Below are positions 1-6,200 of a stretch of DNA of 6,344 nt, piece by piece. The stretch covers positions 1 to 6,344 of the forward strand of contig PMBM01000164.1 in the NCBI GenBank assembly GCA_003153855.1, given 5' to 3'. The position numbers and the translations under genes are program-made. Origin of the DNA: Propionibacteriaceae bacterium (GTDB lineage: Bacteria > Actinomycetota > Actinomycetes > Propionibacteriales > Propionibacteriaceae). Under the pieces are notes generated by a model. The model did no database searches. It saw only the letters and a list, made by a program, of their open reading frames with translations, and was not told where the DNA came from. Position 1 is the stretch's first letter. Every line of letters begins with the position of its first letter.

Positions 1-164
1 ACGCCAGCGGCGGGGATCCCGGCAGGGCCGCCAGGCTGGCGTCGGGGTTGCCCATGAAGCGACCTGGCCGGGCCGAGGAGGTCGCCGAGACGATCCTGTG
101 GCTGCTGTCCGACGCCGCCTCGTACGTCACCGGCACGATCGTCGACGTGGCTGGTGGTCGCTAG
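1..164 (+). CDS. Short-chain dehydrogenase/reductase (SDR), C-terminal fragment, cut by the window edge
   Basis: Reading from base 3 to the TAG at 162-164 gives about 53 residues that look like the end of a classical SDR (Rossmann-fold NAD(P)-dependent oxidoreductase). The segment MKRPGRAEEVAETILWLLSD matches the family pattern of a basic-Gly-Arg turn, then an E-E-V-A helix and the LxSD motif. It is followed by ASYVTGTIVDVAGGR, the usual 'sYvTG..i.vDGG' tail, with Ala in place of the first Gly of VDGG. The dinucleotide-binding motif and the Ser-Tyr-Lys catalytic residues lie outside the window, so neither substrate nor cofactor can be named. Its stop codon overlaps the stop of the convergent glnS, leaving no room for an intergenic terminator. 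Assignment to the SDR superfamily is firm; any specific function would be a guess. Confidence 0.9.
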   Translation, partial: ASGGDPGRAARLASGLPMKRPGRAEEVAETILWLLSDAASYVTGTIVDVAGGR

Positions 165-1846
165 CTCTGGCGCTTCTGGACCGCCGCCCACTCGTCCCGC
201 AGGCCGACGGTGCGGTGGAAGAGCAATGGTGTTGCCCAGTCGTGGGCGAAGTAGCCGAGACGCTCGAACTGGACGACCTCGCCGGGTGCGGTGTCCGTCA
301 GAGCGGCCTCGACCTTCGCCCCCGTGACCAGCCGCAGCGAGTCGGGGTTGAGGTCGTCCAGCGGATCGCCGGTGCGCTCGCCCGGGTACGGTGCCGCGAA
401 CAGCCGCTCGTACAGGGCCACGCTCGCCTCCTTCGCGTGCGAGGCCGAGACCCAGTGCATCGTCGACTTCACCTTGCGGCCATCGGGCGCGTTGCCCCCC
501 TTGGACGCCGGGTCGTACGTGGCCTCGACCGCCACGATCTCACCGGCGTCGTCCTTGACGACGCCGGTGGCTGTGACGAGGTAGGCGCCGCGGAGTCGTA
601 CCTCCTTGCCGGGGCTCAGACGGAAGAACTTCGGCGGCGGCACCTCGGCGAAGTCCTCCGCCTCGATCCACAGCTCGCCCGAGAACGCCACCGAGCGGGT
701 GCCGTCGGCCTCGCTCTCGGGGTTGTTGACGATGTCGAAGTGGTCGACCACCGGCTCGCCGTGCTCGTCGGCGGGCCAGTTGGTGATGACGAGCTTCAGC
801 GGGTTCAGGACGGCCATGCGGCGCTGGGACGTACGGTTCAGCTCGCGCCGTACGTACGACTCGAGCGCCTCGATCGACTGCCGGCTGTTCGTCTTCGTCG
901 TGCCGATGTCGCGGCAGAAGTCGCGGATCGCGGGCGCGGGGTAGCCGCGTCGCCGTAGGCCCTGCAACGTGGGCATCCGAGGGTCGTCCCAGCCGGTGAC
1001 GACACCGTCGGTGACGAGCTTCATGAGCTTCCGCTTCGAGGTCACCGTATGGGTGAACTCGAGACGCGCGAACTCGATCTGCTTCGGCTGGTCACCGGGC
1101 AGCGGGCAGTGCTCGAGGTACCAGTCGTACAGAGCCCGGTGCGCGTCGAACTCGAGCGTGCAGATCGAGTGCGTCACGCCCTCGATCGCGTCGGACTGCC
1201 CGTGCGCCCAGTCGTACGTGGGGTAGATGCACCACTCGTCACCGGTGTTGTGGTGGTGGCTGAAGCGGATCCTGTACATCACCGGGTCGCGCATCTGCAT
1301 GTTCTCGTGCTGCATGTCGACCTTCGCGCGGAGCACCTTCGAGCCCTCGGCGAACTCGCCCGCCCGCATCCGGCGGAACAGGTCGAGGTTCTCCTCGGCG
1401 GTCCTGTTGCGGTAGGGGGACTCGATGCCAGGCTTGCCGTACCCACCGCGCTGCGCCGAGATGGTCTCGACGTCAGAGTCGTCCACGTAGGCGAAACCGG
1501 TCGTCACGAGGTGCTCGGCCCATTCGTACAGGGTCGGGAAGTAGTCGGACGCGTGCAGCACGGAAGCCGGCTCGTACCCGAGCCACTCGATGTCCGAGAC
1601 GATCGCGTCGACGTACTCGACGTCCTCGGTGTCCGGGTTGGTGTCGTCGAGACGCAGGTTGCACAGCCCGCCGAAGTCCTGGGCGATGCCGAAGTCGACC
1701 GTGATGGCCTTCGCGTGGCCGATGTGGAGGTAGCCATTGGGCTCCGGTGGGAACCGCGTCTGCACCCGACCGCCGTACGTCCCCTGCTCGTTGTCGCGCG
1801 TCACGGTGTCACGGATGAAGTCGGTCGCGGCAACGGGCTCAGTCAT
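161..1846 (-). CDS. glnS: Glutaminyl-tRNA synthetase (glutamine--tRNA ligase)
   Basis: This cytoplasmic class Ic enzyme charges tRNA-Gln with glutamine using ATP. The 561-aa product is close to the E. coli enzyme (about 554 aa) and aligns by eye along its whole length. It has the PPEPNGYLHIGH signature with HIGH at residues 41-44. DDTNP begins at D67, and Y211 lies in the CIYPTYD block; these match the residues that contact glutamine and the tRNA 3' end in E. coli GlnRS. The KMSKS-loop variant VTSKR is at 268-272, followed by GWDDPRMPT and GLRRRGY. Residues from about 345 onward form the two anticodon-binding beta-barrels and end in FxRTVGLRD. GlnRS rather than GluRS is shown by PPEPNG and by the barrel-type C-terminus. 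There is no YqeY fusion. ATG at 1846 is chosen because the protein aligns from there. The frame stays open upstream to 2359, but only as low-complexity sequence that would run into gltX. There is no Shine-Dalgarno; a TAGTTT hexamer lies 7 nt upstream. Confidence 0.97.
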   Translation of the reverse strand: MTEPVAATDFIRDTVTRDNEQGTYGGRVQTRFPPEPNGYLHIGHAKAITVDFGIAQDFGGLCNLRLDDTNPDTEDVEYVDAIVSDIEWLGYEPASVLHASDYFPTLYEWAEHLVTTGFAYVDDSDVETISAQRGGYGKPGIESPYRNRTAEENLDLFRRMRAGEFAEGSKVLRAKVDMQHENMQMRDPVMYRIRFSHHHNTGDEWCIYPTYDWAHGQSDAIEGVTHSICTLEFDAHRALYDWYLEHCPLPGDQPKQIEFARLEFTHTVTSKRKLMKLVTDGVVTGWDDPRMPTLQGLRRRGYPAPAIRDFCRDIGTTKTNSRQSIEALESYVRRELNRTSQRRMAVLNPLKLVITNWPADEHGEPVVDHFDIVNNPESEADGTRSVAFSGELWIEAEDFAEVPPPKFFRLSPGKEVRLRGAYLVTATGVVKDDAGEIVAVEATYDPASKGGNAPDGRKVKSTMHWVSASHAKEASVALYERLFAAPYPGERTGDPLDDLNPDSLRLVTGAKVEAALTDTAPGEVVQFERLGYFAHDWATPLLFHRTVGLRDEWAAVQKRQS

Positions 1847-1853
1847 AGGGGGA

Positions 1854-1859
1854 AAACTA
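1854..1859 (-). promoter_or_regulatory. Putative -10 hexamer TAGTTT of a leaderless glnS transcript
   Basis: On the minus strand, TAGTTT is followed by exactly 7 nt (TCCCCCT) and then the ATG of glnS. That is the spacing expected if the A of ATG is the first transcribed base. TANNNT about 7 nt before the start codon is the known leaderless arrangement in actinobacteria. The absence of any purine-rich ribosome-binding site before the ATG supports this. No good -35 hexamer is visible 16-19 nt upstream. The transcription start is inferred. Confidence 0.6.
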
Positions 1860-2064
1860 GCGCAGCCGGCGATGTCGCCCGATGCCCGTCCCGGCCTCCG
1901 GCGCACCCGGCGCTGTGGCGCTGGATGAGTCCCGGGTCGTCGTCGCTGCAGCTCCGCTCCCAGCGGGCTCACCCGACCCTCGCGCTCGTTCTCCTCGCGC
2001 TGGGCTGATCGGTTCGGGTGCGGCCGCCAGCTCCTCGGGGAACCGGCCTTGCGTCGAGCACCGG

Positions 2065-2070
2065 TAGGCT
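2065..2070 (+). promoter_or_regulatory. Putative -10 hexamer TAGGCT of a leaderless gltX transcript
   Basis: TAGGCT fits TANNNT and is followed by 8 nt (CCTCGGCC) and then the GTG start of gltX at 2079. The start codon would therefore be at or within a base of the transcription start. No Shine-Dalgarno precedes the GTG. The nearest TTGCGT (2049-2054) is only 10 nt upstream, too close to be a -35 element. Inferred from motif and spacing only. Confidence 0.55.
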
Positions 2071-2078
2071 CCTCGGCC

Positions 2079-3545
2079 GTGACCTCAGATCTCCCCCCGG
2101 CACGCTTGCGCGTCGCCCCGTCCCCGACCGGCGACCCCCACGTCGGCACCGCGTACATGTCGCTGTTCAACCTCGCGTACGCCCGGAAGACCGGCGGCGC
2201 CTTCGTGCTGCGGATCGAGGACACCGACCGCGCCCGGTACCAGGCGGACTCCGAGCGGCAGATCACCGAGACGCTGCGGTGGCTCGGGCTGCCGTGGGAC
2301 GAGGGTCCTGATGTCGGCGGCCCGTACGCCCCGTACCGCCAGAGCGAGCGGCTCGACACCTACCGCCCGTACGTGGACCAGCTGGTCGCGGACGGCCACG
2401 CCTACTACTGCTGGTGCACACCGGAGAGGCTGTCCGAGGTGCGCAAGGAGCAGGAGCGGACGAAGGCGTCCGTCACGGGCTACGACCGTCTGTGCCTGGG
2501 CAAGACGTACGAGGAGCGCGCGCAGCTGCCGGGCTTCCAGGAGACGCCGGTGGTGCGGATGCTCGTGCCCGACGACGTACCGCTGGTGTTCGACGACCTC
2601 ATCCGGGGGACCGTTGCGGCGCCGAGGCCCGACGACCAGGTGCTGCTGAAGACCGACGGCTTCCCCACGTACCACATGGCCGTCGTCGTCGACGACCACC
2701 TCATGGGCATCACGCACGTCGTCCGGGGCGAGGAGTGGATCTCGTCGACGCCGAAGCACCTCCTGCTGTACGGCTGGCTCGGCTGGGACGCGCCCGCGTT
2801 CGCGCACATGCCGCTGCTGCGCAACACGGACCGGTCCAAGATCTCGAAGCGCAAGAACCCCGCCGCGCGGCTGCTGTGGTTCGTGGAGCAGGGCTACCTC
2901 CCCGAGGCGCTGCGGAACTTCCTCCAGCTGCTCGCGTACCCGCCGGCCGACGACGAGTCCGAGGTGTCGACCTTCGAGGAGTTCATCGAGGGCTTCGACT
3001 GGAAGAAGATCAACACCGTCGGCCCGATCTTCGACCTCGACAAGCTGAACTGGCTCAACGGCACGTACATCCGCAACCTCTCGGTGGCGGAGCTGGGGGA
3101 GCGCGTGGTGGCGTTCGTGCGGGAGCACCAGCGACCGCTGACGGTCGCCGAGGCGGCCATCGTGTTCGGGGCGGCCGAGATGCTGCAGCCGCGGCTGGTG
3201 CTCCTCTCCGACGCGCTCGACCAGCTGGCGTTCGCGCTGACCCCGGATGCCGAGCTCACCATCGACGACGACGCCCGCGCGCAGCTCACCGATGCCGCTC
3301 CGGGGGCGCTGGATGCCGCGATCGCCACGTTGGAGCCCTTGCACGAGTTCACCCACGAGGCGATCGACGAGGCGCTGCGTACGGCACTCGTCGAAGGTCT
3401 CGGACTCAAGCCGCGGGTCGCCTTCGCGGCGCTCCGCGTGGCCATCACCGGCCGAAAGGTGTCGCCACCGCTGTTCGAGTCGATGGCGCTGCTGGGCAGG
3501 GACTCCGTGCTGGCCCGGCTGGGGTCGTTGCGCGCCTCGCTCTGA
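2079..3545 (+). CDS. gltX: Glutamyl-tRNA synthetase (glutamate--tRNA ligase)
   Basis: This cytoplasmic class Ic enzyme charges tRNA-Glu with glutamate; its product also feeds tetrapyrrole synthesis. At 488 aa it is the length usual for actinobacterial GluRS (about 490). RVAPSPTGDPHVGT contains the HIGH variant HVGT at residues 21-24. RIEDTD follows at 45-50. The KMSKS variant KISKR is at 254-258, after the DHLMGITHVVRGEEW block (206-220). The C-terminal part (from about 325) is the all-helical anticodon-binding module of bacterial GluRS, not the GlnRS barrels. C111-x-C113 and C139 resemble the zinc site of some GluRS, but the position where E. coli has His (two after the last Cys) is Gly141, so zinc binding is doubtful. 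GTG at 2079 is chosen because family homology starts a few codons later and a TANNNT hexamer precedes it; a TTG at 2049 would extend the protein by 10 residues. Whether it discriminates against tRNA-Gln cannot be read from the sequence. Confidence 0.96.
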   Translation: MTSDLPPARLRVAPSPTGDPHVGTAYMSLFNLAYARKTGGAFVLRIEDTDRARYQADSERQITETLRWLGLPWDEGPDVGGPYAPYRQSERLDTYRPYVDQLVADGHAYYCWCTPERLSEVRKEQERTKASVTGYDRLCLGKTYEERAQLPGFQETPVVRMLVPDDVPLVFDDLIRGTVAAPRPDDQVLLKTDGFPTYHMAVVVDDHLMGITHVVRGEEWISSTPKHLLLYGWLGWDAPAFAHMPLLRNTDRSKISKRKNPAARLLWFVEQGYLPEALRNFLQLLAYPPADDESEVSTFEEFIEGFDWKKINTVGPIFDLDKLNWLNGTYIRNLSVAELGERVVAFVREHQRPLTVAEAAIVFGAAEMLQPRLVLLSDALDQLAFALTPDAELTIDDDARAQLTDAAPGALDAAIATLEPLHEFTHEAIDEALRTALVEGLGLKPRVAFAALRVAITGRKVSPPLFESMALLGRDSVLARLGSLRASL

Positions 3546-3552
3546 GGGGGCG

Positions 3553-4236
3553 TCAGGACAGGACCGACCTGAGTGCGTTCCGAGGGCCGAGGACGGTCAG
3601 CTGCGCCACGTACAGCTCGGCGCAGGCGAGAGCGTCCGTGAGGGCCTCGTGAGCGCCGTAGGGAGGCAGCCCGTACCGCTCGCGCGCCGCTCCTAGCCGC
3701 AACGACCCTGGCGTCGGCTCCGACCCGCCGCGGGTGACGAGACGGTGCTCGATCTCGAGGGTGTCGACGCAGGCGAACTCGACAGTCACTCCCCAGAGCC
3801 GACGGCACGCCGCGGCGAGGAACGTCGCCTCGATCGACGCGTGATGCGCGAGCAGGACACGGCCCATCAAGGCGGTGAGGATCTGCGCGACGGCATCGGA
3901 CTCGGGGAGCCCGTCACTGGCGGCGTCGTCGGTGATGCCGTGGAACACGGCCGAGTCGCCGACGCCCGCAGCCGGGGGCAGGAACGCCACGGAGCCGGCA
4001 CCACCCAGTCGTACCGCCGTGCCGTCCACCGGTACCCAGCCGGCCGACAGCGGGAAGCCCGTGGCTGCGTCGAGGGTGGTCGTCTCGAAGTCGAGCGCGA
4101 GCAGCCGAGCGTCGGCAAGCGGGGTCCGCGGGTCCTGCCGCGGCGCGCTGAGGTAGTCGCGCAGCGGCCCTGGCGGCGCTGCCTCGGCCGCCTTGAGTCG
4201 TCGCCGGTCCCTTCCGAACGAGAACGTCGGCGTCAC
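3553..4236 (-). CDS. DEDDh (DnaQ-like) 3'-5' exonuclease, partner of the upstream DUF294 protein
   Basis: The 227-aa product has the RNase T/DnaQ fold signatures. ExoI is LDFETT with D49 and E51. ExoII is HHASIEATFL at 131-140. ExoIII is YGAHEALTDAL with H196 and D201. These motifs give a two-metal 3'-5' exonuclease acting on DNA or RNA ends; the substrate is unknown. The usual ExoII Asp is Glu136 here. Residues 1-45 are basic and Pro-rich, with no signal peptide or membrane segment. The GTG at 4236 overlaps the TGA of the upstream gene as GTGA, which is typical of translational coupling. The preceding minus-strand GGGTGGG is a weak ribosome-binding site, and no in-frame ATG lies nearby. The length suits a stand-alone exonuclease rather than a polymerase subunit. 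It converges on gltX with a 7-bp gap. The exonuclease call is solid; it is probably not the replicative epsilon subunit. Confidence 0.9.
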   Translation of the reverse strand: MTPTFSFGRDRRRLKAAEAAPPGPLRDYLSAPRQDPRTPLADARLLALDFETTTLDAATGFPLSAGWVPVDGTAVRLGGAGSVAFLPPAAGVGDSAVFHGITDDAASDGLPESDAVAQILTALMGRVLLAHHASIEATFLAAACRRLWGVTVEFACVDTLEIEHRLVTRGGSEPTPGSLRLGAARERYGLPPYGAHEALTDALACAELYVAQLTVLGPRNALRSVLS

Positions 4237-6092
4237 ACCAGCCCACCCAGCTGGTAGGTCGTCGACAAGGCGCCCTGCATCGTCCGTACGACCGCGAACG
4301 CGTCCCGCAGGTGCTTCTTGTCGAGGTCGCTCAGCTCGTCGGGGTCGACGTAGTTGTCCGGGGTGACACCCTCGCGGATCTGCCGACCCTGGTGGCGTAC
4401 GCGCTGGTAGCAGATGAACTCGTACGCGTCCGCGAGGTTCTCGGAGGACTCCGCGCTGATGGCGCCGGCGTTGCGTGCGGCCGTGAGCCTGGTCTGGGTG
4501 TTGACCGGCGCGAGCCCGTGGGTGAGGCAGTAGAGGCGTGCGAGCTGTACGACCGCGGCGATGCCACCGTGCTTGAGGTCGAGCGAGTTCCGGTGCTCGC
4601 CGTCGCGCTCCAGCACGAGGTTGCGGAAGAACCCGATCGGGGGAGTGCGCTGTACGGCGGAGGCCGCGAGGTGGGCGAGGAAGCGCGTGCTCCGCGGAGC
4701 GATGGCGAGGATGTCGGCGGACAGCGACGCGTACAGGGCCACGTCCCCCGTGATCGGGCGCATGTCGAAGAAGATCTGCGCCTCCATGATGGGGGTCGGC
4801 TCGGGCTCGTTCATCCAGGCCCGGAAGGTCTGGCGCCATCCCGAGGTGGTCTGACGCCAGCGGGGGTTGGTGGCCATGACGTCGCCTGGGCAGCGGGGGA
4901 ACCCGATGCGCTCCATCCCGTCCGTGAGTGCCGTCGCCAGGTCCGCGTACCACGGGTCCGTCGCCGAGCCCGAGTCGTCGACGATGATCGCCGTGTCCTG
5001 GTCGGCGCCCAGACCCGCCTCCAGCCGGCCCAGCGACCCCATGGCGACAACGCAGTACGGGGCCGGGGCGGGTCCGAGGTCGACCTCCGCCAGCGCGACG
5101 AGGCGCCGGATGGCCGCGTCGGCGACAGCCGAGGTCGCGCGGCCGATGTCGTCGGCGCTCACGTCGCTGGTGACCAGCTGCTCCACGAGCCGTGGCAGTC
5201 GCGAGGCGACCGCGACGACCCCATCGACGCCTCCCTGCCGGGCGATGTCGGCAGCGAGCTGTACGGGACTGGCCTGCCCGAGCCGCAGGAGGTCGCCGGC
5301 CGAGATCAGCCCGAGCGGCGCACCCGCGGGGTCGGTGACGGGCAGGTGGTGCACGCCGCGGTCAGTCATCTCCAGGAGCACGGTGAACGCCGCGCTTTCG
5401 GGGCCGACCGTGATGGGGTCGCGGGTCATGATGCCCGACACGGGCGTGTCCACGTCCAGGCCCTCCGCGACCACGCGCCGCCGCAGGTCACGGTCGGTGA
5501 CGATCCCGACCAGGCGCTCAGCCTGCGTGATGAGGACGGCGGAGACGTTGTTCGATGTCATCACCCGTGCGACCTCGCGGATGGGGGTTCCCGGGTGGGC
5601 GGTGACGGGCGGTCGGCCGAGCAGGTCCCGGACGACAACCCCGAAGATCGCCTGGTGCGACTCGGAGACCTTGGTGGCCGTGACGGCGGCCCGGAGCCTG
5701 GCGCTCGACTGGATGGCGAAGAACCGCGCCATCTCCGGCCGGGCCAGGAGGCCACGGAAGACGTCGCCGGGAATCGTGAGCAGGAGGCTGTCCTCGATGG
5801 CGACCATGCGGAACGCGGAGGGCGCCTGGTTGCGTACCGACGAGACCCCGAACGTCGTCGACTCCTCGGCACGTTCGACGAGGTCGTCGGAGGTGTCGCG
5901 GATCTCGACGGCGCCTGAACGGACGACGTACGCGGTGTCGTTGCTCGCTCCCAGACCGATCACTTCGGTGCCGCGGCGGACGTAGACTTCTCCCATCGTC
6001 GCGAGAAGCGACGACATCGCTGGCGGCTCCAGTGCTCCGTACGGGGCGTGGGACGCCAGGAAGTCCCGCACCGCACTCAGTTCGGGGTCCAT
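4233..6092 (-). CDS. DUF294 nucleotidyltransferase-like protein with cNMP-binding-like and CBS domains
   Basis: The 619-aa cytoplasmic protein has four parts. Residues ~15-130 form a cyclic-nucleotide-binding-like beta-roll. Residues ~159-271 are two CBS repeats, with VGIVTDRDLR and GIMTRDPITV, and usually bind adenine nucleotides. Residues ~340-445 are a DUF294 nucleotidyltransferase with GSLGRLE at 352-358 and D364-x-D366, the GlnD-type G-S-x-G-R-x-E...DxD metal site; FFDMRP with D443 may supply a third carboxylate. Residues ~462-617 are the DUF294 C-terminal domain, with the conserved DLKHGG. By analogy with GlnD it may transfer a nucleotide to a protein or small molecule under nucleotide sensing. 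No target is known to me, so this is inference. ATG at 6092 is chosen because the family begins with an MDxEL-like helix. An in-frame GTG at 6149 would add 19 unconserved residues. Neither start has a clear Shine-Dalgarno or a well-placed TANNNT. Confidence 0.92.
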   Translation of the reverse strand: MDPELSAVRDFLASHAPYGALEPPAMSSLLATMGEVYVRRGTEVIGLGASNDTAYVVRSGAVEIRDTSDDLVERAEESTTFGVSSVRNQAPSAFRMVAIEDSLLLTIPGDVFRGLLARPEMARFFAIQSSARLRAAVTATKVSESHQAIFGVVVRDLLGRPPVTAHPGTPIREVARVMTSNNVSAVLITQAERLVGIVTDRDLRRRVVAEGLDVDTPVSGIMTRDPITVGPESAAFTVLLEMTDRGVHHLPVTDPAGAPLGLISAGDLLRLGQASPVQLAADIARQGGVDGVVAVASRLPRLVEQLVTSDVSADDIGRATSAVADAAIRRLVALAEVDLGPAPAPYCVVAMGSLGRLEAGLGADQDTAIIVDDSGSATDPWYADLATALTDGMERIGFPRCPGDVMATNPRWRQTTSGWRQTFRAWMNEPEPTPIMEAQIFFDMRPITGDVALYASLSADILAIAPRSTRFLAHLAASAVQRTPPIGFFRNLVLERDGEHRNSLDLKHGGIAAVVQLARLYCLTHGLAPVNTQTRLTAARNAGAISAESSENLADAYEFICYQRVRHQGRQIREGVTPDNYVDPDELSDLDKKHLRDAFAVVRTMQGALSTTYQLGGLV

Positions 6093-6173
6093 GCTGCTGA
6101 TGGAACCAGAAGCGGAGACTCGGTGGGGCCCTCTCGACGGATTTGCCACTGATGGCCAGTCGTGTCAGGATTG

Positions 6174-6200
6174 CGGGGTTGCCCCGACGGGTCGCCGGGG
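6174..6200. repeat. Three-arm inverted repeat CGGGG / CCCCG / CGGGG
   Basis: CGGGG (6174-6178) can pair with CCCCG (6182-6186) around a 3-nt loop. The same CCCCG can instead pair with CGGGG (6196-6200) around a 9-nt loop. The two hairpins exclude each other. The element is 82-108 bp upstream of the chosen DUF294 start, so it would be in the leader if transcription starts further upstream. There is no T-tract, so it is not a classic terminator. In GC-rich DNA 5-bp stems are easily found by chance. Confidence 0.35.

Larger units (their letters stand above)
1847..2078. promoter_or_regulatory. Divergent intergenic promoter region between glnS and gltX
   Basis: This 232-bp gap is very GC-rich and carries the two inferred promoters at its outer ends, facing away from each other. 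Between them are several short symmetric elements. GGCGA-TG-TCGCC lies at 1868-1879. GGCGC occurs three times, at 1900-1904, 1909-1913 and 1917-1921. A 7-bp inverted repeat, CCCAGCG/CGCTGGG, sits at 1959-1965 and 1998-2004. A 9-bp direct repeat, GCTCCTCGG, sits at 2030-2038 and 2068-2076. I see no T-box, tRNA or terminator. The only open frames are Ala/Pro/Arg-rich and look non-coding. If both genes are leaderless, these elements cannot lie in a 5' untranslated leader and could act only at the DNA level. Confidence 0.6.

Noticed and set aside
98..2008. Plus-strand open frames (98-958 and 1049-2008) antisense to glnS
   Set aside because: Arg/Val/Leu-rich shadow translations without motifs; the minus strand encodes complete GlnRS through the same bases.
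1882..2067. 61-codon plus-strand frame in the glnS-gltX spacer as a leader peptide
   Set aside because: Ala/Pro/Arg low-complexity sequence with no ribosome-binding site and no run of Glu or Gln codons. If gltX is leaderless this frame would not be on its mRNA.
1847..2359. N-terminal extension of GlnRS by 171 codons to an upstream start
   Set aside because: The extension is Arg/Ser/Pro-rich and unlike GlnRS, would overlap the gltX coding region by about 280 bp, and E. coli-like homology begins right at the ATG at 1846.
2409..2497. Zinc-binding site in GluRS (C111-x-C113...C139)
   Set aside because: The fourth ligand seen in E. coli is replaced by Gly141, so I do not claim bound zinc.
2085..3356. 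Minus-strand open frame of 423 codons antisense to gltX
   Set aside because: Low-complexity Val/Arg/Leu-rich product with no family motif, while the opposite strand encodes an unmistakable GluRS.
3553..3572. TCAGG / CCTGA stem as a terminator for gltX
   Set aside because: Only 5 bp with a 10-nt loop, no T-tract, and it lies inside the exonuclease coding sequence.
4237..4953. Upstream extension of the exonuclease frame (239 more codons)
   Set aside because: It runs through the DUF294 C-terminal domain in another frame, is rich in Arg/Pro/His, and lacks exonuclease similarity; the GTGA overlap gives a natural start at 4236.
4311..5918. Plus-strand open frame of 535 codons antisense to the DUF294 gene, plus an overlapping 372-codon frame at 4867-5985
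   Set aside because: The translations are Arg/Val/Gly/Asp- or Arg/Ser/Thr-rich without any domain, and they mirror a gene with clear CBS and nucleotidyltransferase motifs. Long antisense frames are normal at this GC content.
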